The position numbers and the translations under genes are program-made. The notes below the pieces were generated by a model that saw nothing but the letters and a program-made list of their open reading frames with translations, was not told the origin of the DNA and did not search any database. A stretch of DNA of 7,014 nucleotides from JASEGV01 sp037443545. GTDB taxonomy: Bacteria; Bacteroidota; Ignavibacteria; UBA10030; BY39. Shown piece after piece: positions 1 to 6,700 of this stretch; the first letter of the stretch is position 1; each line of letters begins with the position of its first letter. The DNA is taken from positions 1-7,014 of the forward strand of contig JBBIOD010000092.1 of assembly GCA_037443545.1 (NCBI GenBank), written 5' to 3'.

Positions 1-2
1 CC

Positions 3-176
3 GGCTGGAATATGATTGGTTCGTTAACTCTACCTTTCGGTACAGATAAAATTACACCAAGTTCAGGAGTAGTTGTAACTTCACCTTACTATGGCTACAA
101 TAATGGATATCAAATTGCTACTACCATTAATCCCGGTAAAGCATACTGGGTAAAGGTTTCGGTAGGTGGAAAACTT
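3..176 (+). repeat. GWN module, 58 residues, homologous to the end of gene 3
   Basis: The 58 residues from GWNMIGS to GGKL align without gaps to the last 58 visible residues of the carboxypeptidase (nt 6839-7012). By eye 25 of 58 positions are identical, including GWNxIGS, YGYxxGY, PGxAYWVK and the final GKL. It is a protein-level repeat; the DNA has diverged. Its role is unknown. It looks like a small β-rich accessory module placed before the C-terminal domains. Confidence 0.8.
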
Positions 177-929
177 TACTTCAATTTATCGGGCGGTTTA
201 GCTAAAGAAGCAACTGAAGCATCGTTTAACCTTGATGGTATGAACTCGATAATTATAACCGATGCAGTAGGTTCATCGCAAACTTTATACTTCGGTGCAA
301 ATAATAATGCAGATGTCGGTCTGCATTATTTTGAACTACCGCCACAGTCGCCATTTGGTATATTCGATGTTCGTTTTAAATCGCAACGTTCAGTCGAATT
401 CCATCCGGCAGTGGTCGAAAAATCTGAGTCATTCCCTGTTTCAATTTCATCAGCAGTTTATCCGATTACAATAGAATGGAATATTAAAAATGTAAACTCA
501 ACAATCTACCAACTAATAGAATCGGGTAGCGAAAATTCTAATGCGGTTACACTTTCAGGTTCAGGTAAAGTAAAAATTTCAGATGAAAATGTAAAAGCCA
601 TACAAATTCAAGTAGACGCAAATGGAATACTGCCTCACGAATTTTCACTCGGACAAAATTATCCTAACCCATTCAATCCATCTACACTATTTAATGTTGC
701 CCTTCCGCAAAATGCTGAAGTCAATGTTGATGTGTACGATTTGCTGGGTCGAAAATTATCGAGTATAGTCTCCGGAAATTTAACCGCTGGTAATCATACA
801 TTAGGATGGAATGGGAAAGCTGATCTTGGCTACACAGTTCCGAGTGGTATCTATTTTATTAAAATGACTGCCAAAGGTCAGGACAATAAAATTTTCAGTT
901 TTGTGCGTAAAGCCACAATATTAAAGTAA
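3..929 (+). CDS. C-terminal part of a T9SS-sorted secreted protein (5' end outside window)
   Basis: The frame is open to the window edge, so the ATG at 12 is an internal Met, not a start; 308 residues are visible. Numbered from the Gly at nt 3, residues 1-58 are a GWN module (GWNMIGS...PGKAYWVK), about 69-208 an all-β module with FGA and ELPPQSPFGIFDVRF motifs, and about 212-308 a T9SS type A sorting domain: SLGQNYPNPFNPST, VYDLLGR, PSGIYFIK, and a basic end. In the known family this domain directs a Sec-exported protein through the outer membrane by T9SS and is usually removed or used for surface attachment. No catalytic part is visible, so the main function is unknown. The first two modules also occur in the carboxypeptidase at the right end of the window, so this could be the tail of another secreted enzyme, but that is inference. 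The stop is TAA. Confidence 0.93.
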   Translation, partial: GWNMIGSLTLPFGTDKITPSSGVVVTSPYYGYNNGYQIATTINPGKAYWVKVSVGGKLYFNLSGGLAKEATEASFNLDGMNSIIITDAVGSSQTLYFGANNNADVGLHYFELPPQSPFGIFDVRFKSQRSVEFHPAVVEKSESFPVSISSAVYPITIEWNIKNVNSTIYQLIESGSENSNAVTLSGSGKVKISDENVKAIQIQVDANGILPHEFSLGQNYPNPFNPSTLFNVALPQNAEVNVDVYDLLGRKLSSIVSGNLTAGNHTLGWNGKADLGYTVPSGIYFIKMTAKGQDNKIFSFVRKATILK

Positions 930-944
930 TAATCTCCTTATCGT

Positions 945-978
945 TCGAGGGGTAGATGTTAAAAACTCTACTCCTCGA
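945..978 (+). terminator. Hairpin after gene 1, possible terminator
   Basis: An 11-bp stem pairs 945-955 (tcgaggggtag) with 968-978 (ctactcctcga), with one G-U pair; an extra A-T pair closes a 10-nt loop. It begins 15 nt after the stop of gene 1, the usual place for transcription to end. Only a weak T stretch (attttg) follows about 6 nt later, so it is not a textbook intrinsic terminator. It may instead be a 3'-end stabilising hairpin. Confidence 0.45.
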
Positions 979-1162
979 TACTAAATTTTGGATACACTCG
1001 AGTTAATAAGTTACACTCGATTTCGCTATTCCGGCGCAATTGAATAAATGTATTTGAATAGATGTATCGAAAAATTAATCGCCCTAATACCAAAAATCTT
1101 GAAAACAGTCGTATTTCGGCGTTTTTTTTAAATAAAAAAAAACATTTTTTGAATAAAAAACC

Positions 1163-1191
1163 TTGCATCAAAAAAAAGAAAAACTTATATT
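1163..1191 (+). promoter_or_regulatory. Candidate promoter for gene 2
   Basis: TTGCAT (1163-1168) and TATATT (1186-1191) are separated by 17 bp, the preferred spacing for a housekeeping sigma factor. The -10 box matches TATAAT at 5 of 6 positions; the -35 box matches TTGACA only in TTG. The upstream A tracts could act as an UP element or bend the DNA. A transcript starting near 1198 would have a leader of about 93 nt. No TAnnTTTG box of the Bacteroidota type was noticed here. In such AT-rich sequence a chance match is quite possible. Confidence 0.4.
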
Positions 1192-1254
1192 AAACTAAAC
1201 TCATATTGCTGCAATGGGTTAACAAACGATAGTCGAACTTATATGTAACGCATT

Positions 1255-1270
1255 TCCGTCATTCGACGGA
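1255..1270 (+). other. Small leader hairpin upstream of gene 2
   Basis: tccgtc (1255-1260) and gacgga (1265-1270) form a perfect 6-bp stem around the 4-nt loop attc. It ends 21 nt before the start codon of gene 2, just outside the ribosome footprint core. It could tune translation of an mRNA without a Shine-Dalgarno sequence, or it could be chance. Confidence 0.3.
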
Positions 1271-1291
1271 TGATGAACGAATTTAATAATT

Positions 1292-3670
1292 ATGAAATTG
1301 CCCAAATTCTTTAGTGCTATACTCATATCAATTTTGTTTTTAAGTACTGCCGCAAATGCCCAATGGCCCTGCACTCCAAATGAATGTGTTTCAATTTCTG
1401 GTGAATCGAACAACCAATGGAATTCACAACTCATCGAAGACCACTCAGGTAGAATAATATCTTTTTGGCAGGACCGGCGTTCAGGAGTAGTTGAAAATAT
1501 TTATTTGCAGCGCTTATCTACTACTGGATTAAAAGAATGGCAAACAAGTGGAGTGAAGGTTTCCAATGCCTCAGGGAATCAGGCGAGTGCGGGTGTTATT
1601 AGCGACAGTCTCGGAATTATTGTTGTCTGGCACGATAACCGTACACCTAACGATAATAATATCTACGCACAAAAATTTAATTATTCCGGTCAACCTCTCT
1701 GGACTGCTGATGGAATAATTATTTGTTCGGCAACGGGTAATCAATTAAACCCTAAAATTGTGAGCGATAATGTGGGAGGGGCTATAATCGTTTGGCATGA
1801 CCGTCGTAATGGGACCGATAATGATATTTATGCACAAAGGATAAATGCAAACGGACAAGCTCAATGGGCTGCCAACGGTATTGCTGTAACCTCAGCTTCT
1901 TTCGATCAATTCAATCCTCAACTTGTAACAGATGGTGCAAACGGTGCAATAGTCGCCTGGCACGATTACCGCGTCGGCACTGGTTACATTGATATTTATG
2001 CTCAACGAGTTCTATCGAATGGCTCAATGTCGTGGCAGTCGGGTGGTGTAGCCGTAACAACAGCTAACCACAATCAAACTAATTTGCGGATGATTGCTGA
2101 CGGCTTCAAAGGTGCAATAATTGTTTGGCAGGACCGCCGTACCAATACTGCAGACGATATCTACGGTCAACGGCTCAGCCCGTCAGGTACGATTTTATGG
2201 ACATTGAATGGCTCACCGATCGCTGTGACTTCTGGTTTCAAGTCTTTCCCTCAACTTACATCCAATTATGCGGGGGGAGCGGTAGTAACCTGGCAGGATA
2301 ATCGAACGGGTACCGATTACAATATATTTGCTCAGAATTTATCGTTGTTTGGTGAAGAGTTATGGACCAAAAACGGCATCTCAATATGTAACGCGCCTGG
2401 TCATCAATATTATCCTCAAATAGTAAGTGATAAAAATGGTAATAGCATTATCACATGGCAGGATAGAAGAAGCAGTTCTCATTACGATATTTACGCTCAA
2501 CGTGTGGAAGCGAACGGGACAATAAATTGGACACTCAATGGGTTGATCATAAATTCAGTGCCACACGATCAAATTGAACCGCGGATTCTGTTGGATAACG
2601 ATGGTGGTGCAATTATTTCGTGGACTGACTATAACGCGACAGGTTATTCCGACATTTCTGCTCATCGAATTGGAGCGAACGGTAGTTACGCCGGTGGATG
2701 TTTCAGATCGTTTACGCAAACTGATTTTGTTCAAAAAGCAGCAAGACTCAAAACGTCGGTTGGAATACCGAAACCAATGCCTACTGGTGGTAATGTTCGT
2801 GATACACTGTTCAAACGAGGCATTTTTCCTGAAGGGATCGTATTGGGTGTTGCTAAACCCGATAGCGCAACTCTTTTCGGCTGGATTCGAATTCAAAGGC
2901 AGTGGAATGTAAAAAGATTTTTGGTCCAATCCGGTCCAGCAGGTCCCTTTGATATGCGCGGCACAAAGTATTTGATACGTGAATTCAGAAATCCGACCCC
3001 TCGCAGTTACAATAATCATTTGGCTGGCGAACTTCTAACTCTAAAACTGAATTTAGCTGCGAGCGATAACAAGATTACACCTACCGGGTTAGGCGAAATA
3101 GTTTACTACGATTCCCTAAAAGGGAACAGCTTTAACGGTCTAACCATACGTAAACTTGCCGCCCTGGCCGATAGCGCACTTACAAATTGGCGCTATTATA
3201 AAATGATGGACTATACGCTTCTCGATTCTGTCTTAACGCGTATCAATACAGCTTTTGCTGCCCCGATAGATACTATTTCTACTTCGCCACTCGTAATTAA
3301 AAGCTCCCGAGGAATTTATGCTTCCCCATTCCTTAGACTTGCAAAAACCACTTCGCCTTTAGGGATGGCACCTGCTCAGTACGACGAATCAGAAACTCCC
3401 AAACAATTTCATTTATATCAAAATTATCCCAATCCTTTTAACCCTACCACAAATATCGAATTTGATTTAATCGATGCTTCAATCGTTACATTGATAATTT
3501 ACAATACACTCGGCCAAGAAATTGGACGTATGCTGAATAACGAAGAGATAGAGGCTGGAAGAAATGTTATCACATTCGAAGCTGAAGGATTGTCGAGCGG
3601 TGTTTACTTCTATAAATTAATCGTGAATCAAACTCAACAACAAATCAAGAAAATGGTTCTTCTTCGCTGA
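1292..3670 (+). CDS. Secreted eight-repeat (probable β-propeller) protein with T9SS sorting domain
   Basis: 792 residues, complete. The ATG at 1292 is fixed by an in-frame TGA at 1274 and by the signal peptide that follows: a basic start (MKLPK), a hydrophobic core, and a likely cut after ANA (residue 23). No Shine-Dalgarno sequence precedes it, which is common in Bacteroidota relatives. Residues about 40-468 hold eight repeats of about 55 residues, each with a W(Q/H)DxR motif, (D/N)IYAQR, GxxxW and DxxGGAIIxW; they probably form a β-propeller. Two Cys (27 and 32) sit before them. Residues about 470-700 are a region I do not recognise. Residues 705-792 are a T9SS type A sorting domain (LYQNYPNPFNPTT, IYNTLGQ, SSGVYFYK, basic end). 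The product should be exported by Sec and T9SS and be cell-surface or extracellular. No catalytic motif is visible; a binding or structural role is more likely than enzymatic activity, but this is inference. Confidence 0.95.
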   Translation: MKLPKFFSAILISILFLSTAANAQWPCTPNECVSISGESNNQWNSQLIEDHSGRIISFWQDRRSGVVENIYLQRLSTTGLKEWQTSGVKVSNASGNQASAGVISDSLGIIVVWHDNRTPNDNNIYAQKFNYSGQPLWTADGIIICSATGNQLNPKIVSDNVGGAIIVWHDRRNGTDNDIYAQRINANGQAQWAANGIAVTSASFDQFNPQLVTDGANGAIVAWHDYRVGTGYIDIYAQRVLSNGSMSWQSGGVAVTTANHNQTNLRMIADGFKGAIIVWQDRRTNTADDIYGQRLSPSGTILWTLNGSPIAVTSGFKSFPQLTSNYAGGAVVTWQDNRTGTDYNIFAQNLSLFGEELWTKNGISICNAPGHQYYPQIVSDKNGNSIITWQDRRSSSHYDIYAQRVEANGTINWTLNGLIINSVPHDQIEPRILLDNDGGAIISWTDYNATGYSDISAHRIGANGSYAGGCFRSFTQTDFVQKAARLKTSVGIPKPMPTGGNVRDTLFKRGIFPEGIVLGVAKPDSATLFGWIRIQRQWNVKRFLVQSGPAGPFDMRGTKYLIREFRNPTPRSYNNHLAGELLTLKLNLAASDNKITPTGLGEIVYYDSLKGNSFNGLTIRKLAALADSALTNWRYYKMMDYTLLDSVLTRINTAFAAPIDTISTSPLVIKSSRGIYASPFLRLAKTTSPLGMAPAQYDESETPKQFHLYQNYPNPFNPTTNIEFDLIDASIVTLIIYNTLGQEIGRMLNNEEIEAGRNVITFEAEGLSSGVYFYKLIVNQTQQQIKKMVLLR
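1409..2695 (+). repeat. Eight ~55-residue WxDxR / IYAQR repeats
   Basis: The Trp of the WxDxR motif falls at residues 59, 113, 168, 223, 279, 334, 389 and 444, so the spacing is 54-56 residues (about 165 bp). Each unit contains DxxGGAIIxW, W(Q/H)DxR, (D/N)IYAQR, GxxxW and a Q/P-containing turn. The first unit is preceded by DHSGRIISFW; the last is degenerate (WTDYN, DISAHR) and lacks the GxxxW strand. Codons differ between copies, for example gatatttatgcacaa and gatatctacggtcaa, so the duplication is old and the units are kept by protein selection. Confidence 0.9.
2699..3403 (+). other. Unrecognised middle region of gene 2
   Basis: Residues about 470-704 share nothing obvious with the repeats or the sorting domain. 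Visible pieces are a β-like stretch around GIVLGVAKPDSATLFGWIRI (511-530 onward), a segment with a helical pattern (LAGELLTLKLNLAAS, 577-591), another around LTIRKLAALADSALTNW (617-633), and LLDSVLTRINTAF (643-655). The alternating strands and helices suggest a folded domain and not a linker. I cannot assign a family. Confidence 0.55.
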
Positions 3671-3676
3671 GCAACA

Positions 3677-3694
3677 ATCAGGACAAGTTCTGAT
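3677..3694 (+). other. Small hairpin in the gap between genes 2 and 3
   Basis: atcagga (3677-3683) pairs with ttctgat (3688-3694) around the loop caag: 7 bp with one G-U pair. It starts 6 nt after the stop of gene 2. No T run follows, so an intrinsic terminator is unlikely. It may mark a processing or attenuation point between two genes on one mRNA. Confidence 0.3.
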
Positions 3695-3724
3695 GAGGTA
3701 ATTAACTGCTTCCTTAAAAAATAT

Positions 3725-3728
3725 GAGG
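3725..3728 (+). promoter_or_regulatory. Ribosome binding site of gene 3
   Basis: GAGG at 3725-3728 lies 8 nt before the ATG at 3737, a good Shine-Dalgarno distance. It contrasts with gene 2, which has none. The overlapping ATG at 3723 is out of frame and meets a stop after nine codons, so 3737 is the start. Confidence 0.65.
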
Positions 3729-3736
3729 TTTAATTT

Positions 3737-6700
3737 ATGCGTAAGTTGGTAAATACTTTTTTTCTCTCCTTAATTATTTTCCTATCAGCCTCAGCATTCG
3801 CAAATTACAAATTAATTAAAATCTTGATCCCGGATGATAATGCTTTTAAAAAATTGCTCTCCACTGGTGTCGATTTAGAGGGTGCTTCCGGTAAAGTAGG
3901 AGATTGGTATCAACTTACTGTATCTGATTCTGAGGTGAATATGTTGATGAATGAAGGATTTCAAATTTCTGTTGAAATAGATGATTTAACTGAATTCTAT
4001 TCGTCACGACTTTCAAAGCAACCTTATGATGCCCTCGGATTCGGACTTGGCAGTATGGGAGGTTATTATACACTCAACGAAGTTATCGGTCAACTTGATA
4101 CGATGCGTTTACTTTTTCCCAATTTGATTACAGCAAAATTCAGTATCGGTAACTCGCTACAGGGGCGACCGATATGGGCAGTAAAAATTTCGAAGAACCC
4201 CGATTCGATTTCCACAAGGCCCGAAGTATTTTACAATGCACTTACACACGCTCGCGAACCTGCCGGTATGATGTCAGTAATTTACTTTATGTGGCACTTG
4301 CTTCAAAATTATGGGACCGATCCAGAAGCTACCTACCTTGTTGATAATCGGCAGATGTATTTTGTTTCGGTTGTAAATCCCGACGGCTACGAAGCAAACC
4401 GCCGAATTGCCCCGAATGGCGGCGGGATGCGAAGAAAAAATATGAGGAATGTTGTATCCGATAACGACGATCAAGGGGTTGATTTAAATCGTAATTTCGG
4501 ATATATGTGGGGTTACGATAATAGTGGTTCAAGCCCAACCCCAACGGCAGCAACCTATCGAGGGACTAGTGCTTTTAGTGAACCTGAAACTCAAGTGCTC
4601 CGAAATTTTTGTGTTAGTCGTGCCGCATACGGTGGAATTAAATTAGTTCTCAATTATCATACATACAGTAATCTATTGATTTATCCTTGGGGATATATTC
4701 CAAATGCTGAAACTTCCGATTCACTTCTATACCGCGAATATGCAAAGGACATGACCCAATACAACAAGTATAAATACGGAACCGGCAACCAAACAGTTGG
4801 TTATTTAGTAAACGGGGATGCTGACGATTGGATGCACGGCGAACAAACTACAAAAAATAAAATCCTTTCGTTTACGCCCGAAGTTGGTTCAGCAAGCGAT
4901 GGCTTCTGGCCCTCTTCAAGTCGTATACTCCCACTCGCCCAGGAAAATTTATATCCTAATCTCTATACTGCTTATGTGGCGGGGTCGTATCTGCGGTCAC
5001 AACAGTTTAGTATATCAGATAGTTTGGGCGACGGTTTCTTGGATAGAGGAGAAAAATTCATCCTCAACTTGTCTGTTCGAAATAAAGGTCTGGCGGCAAG
5101 CCGAAGTGTAAGCGTTCGACTTACATCTTCTACTCCTGATGTAACAGTCCCTAAAACATACATATCTGTGGGAGATATACCGGCGACTTCTAATCAGATA
5201 ATACCGATAAACTGCTCAATATCTTCGCGGGCAACAACCGGTGTACATGCGAAAATATATGCACGCCTTACCGACGAATCAGGGCTTCAGATCATGGATA
5301 CATTAAATCTGTTTATCGGCAGGATGAATTTGGTTTTTGCCGACAGTGCTTCGGGTTCAACATCTAATTGGACGACAGGAGTTAGTTGGGGGCTTTCTTC
5401 AGTGTTCACAAGTCCACCTAATTCGTTCACCGATAGCCCGACTGGCAACTACTTGAATAATACAGATAATAGTTTAACACTCATTTCTAATCAGAAGATT
5501 TCAGGAGTAACCCGTGCAGTTTTAAAATTTCGTGCTCGATGGGGAATCGAAGCAAAATATGATTTCGTAACCGTTGAAGCTTCGAGTAATGGAGGATCTA
5601 CCTGGACAACCGTAAAAGGAAAATATTCAGTGAATGCCAGTGGAATCGGTGTTCAAACTGCGGGAACGTTCGGTTATGATGGAACTCAAAGCTCATGGGT
5701 CGACGAGGAGATTGATGTTACTCAATTCGCATCTACACTTTTTAAATTTCGAATCCGGCTTCGGAGCGATGGGTCGATCAACGCAGATGGTTTCTATATC
5801 GATGATATAACTTTATTAACTTCAATAGTTGATAGTGCAAAGTACGTCGATCTTACCGTCGAACCGCCTTCGATAGATTTCGGAAACGTGAACTTGATTA
5901 CTAAAAAAGATTCGTTAATTACTATTAAAAATTTATCGACTTCCACTGATACCCTGCGAGGTTCAGTCCAACTGTTGGATTCAACTGATTTCATATTAAC
6001 AAATGGGGGTGCGTTACTGATTCCGGTCGGCGGTACTTTTTACCTGAATTTATCTTTTAACCCTAAATCCATTGGTGAATTGAAAGATACTGTTCGGTTC
6101 ATTCATAATAGTGATGTTATGGCAAGTCCGTTATTAATACCTTTGAGTGGAATTAGCAACGAATCGACTAATTTTTTGGCGAGTTTAACTGCTCGCTCCG
6201 ATTCGTTCTCCAAGAGAATTGGATTCGGCGCTGCTGCGGGGGCTACCAATGGAATCGATCCGATGTTCGGTGAAAATGAATTACCAACGCTACCAATTCC
6301 TGGGGAATTCGACATTAGATGGCAGATTAGCGGAACGAACGGAACGCTGATTGATATACGAGATACGATATCTCAAGAAAACAAATCGAATATTTATTCA
6401 TTCCGAGTCCAGCCACATTCCGGAAACAATACAATCGTCTTAGCATGGAATCAATCCGAATTTTCGCCCGGAAAATTAAATTTACTTGATTCTGTTACGA
6501 ATGGAAATCTCATTTCTATCGATATGAAAAAACACGATTCCGTAAGTATCACAACGTTAGAACCGTGGTCATTGCTAATAACCCACGAAATCAGTCCTGT
6601 TATAAAAGTAAATGTTAATCAAGGATGGAATTTAGTCTCACTGCCGGTGGAGATGATAGATTCGCGGAGGAATTCCGTTTTTCCGGGGGCAATTTCTTTT

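Larger units (their letters stand above)
930..1291. other. Intergenic region between genes 1 and 2 (362 bp)
   Basis: No convincing gene is found on either strand. Besides the hairpin at 945-978 it holds two copies of tacactcga (993-1001 and 1012-1020, 19 bp apart), and two near-identical 13-mers, tgaataaatgtat (1041-1053) and tgaatagatgtat (1055-1067). A run of A and T tracts follows from 1122 to 1183: T8, A9, T6, A6, A8, A5. A promoter-like pair of hexamers lies at 1163-1191 and a small hairpin at 1255-1270. The short repeats could be operator half-sites or replication slippage; nothing decides between them. Confidence 0.6.

Noticed and set aside
12..14. ATG as start codon of gene 1
   Set aside because: The frame is open upstream and the preceding residues GWN complete a GWNxIGS motif that matches the module in gene 3, so this Met is internal.
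1108..1129. gtcg-tattt-cggc followed by T8 as an intrinsic terminator
   Set aside because: The stem is only 4 bp with one G-U pair; the T run is better explained as one of the A/T tracts upstream of the promoter.
968..1171. 67-codon open frame on the minus strand in the intergenic region
   Set aside because: Its product is dominated by Lys, Phe and Ile from A/T tracts, it overlaps the terminator-like hairpin and promoter region, and it shows no ribosome binding site or recognisable motif.
1270..1314. 14-codon open frame (MMNEFNNYEIAQIL) overlapping the start of gene 2 in another frame
   Set aside because: It could act as a regulatory upstream frame, but it has no ribosome binding site at a proper distance and short frames like this are expected by chance.
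1409..2695. Repeat array as a CRISPR or DNA-level tandem repeat
   Set aside because: The 165-bp periodicity is in coding sequence, in frame, with divergent codons and a conserved protein signature, so it is a protein repeat.
2555..3019. 154-codon minus-strand frame and a 112-codon + strand frame (2574-2912) inside gene 2
   Set aside because: Both lie entirely within the well-supported gene 2, show no domain or signal features, and are shadows of its coding bias.
3690..3697. CTGATGAG, resembling the CUGANGA core of hammerhead ribozymes
   Set aside because: No GAAA element and no suitable stems are found in the 66-bp gap, so the ribozyme core is not present.
4274..5163. Several short frames inside the carboxypeptidase gene on both strands
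   Set aside because: They overlap the catalytic domain with its complete set of M14 motifs and have no features of their own.
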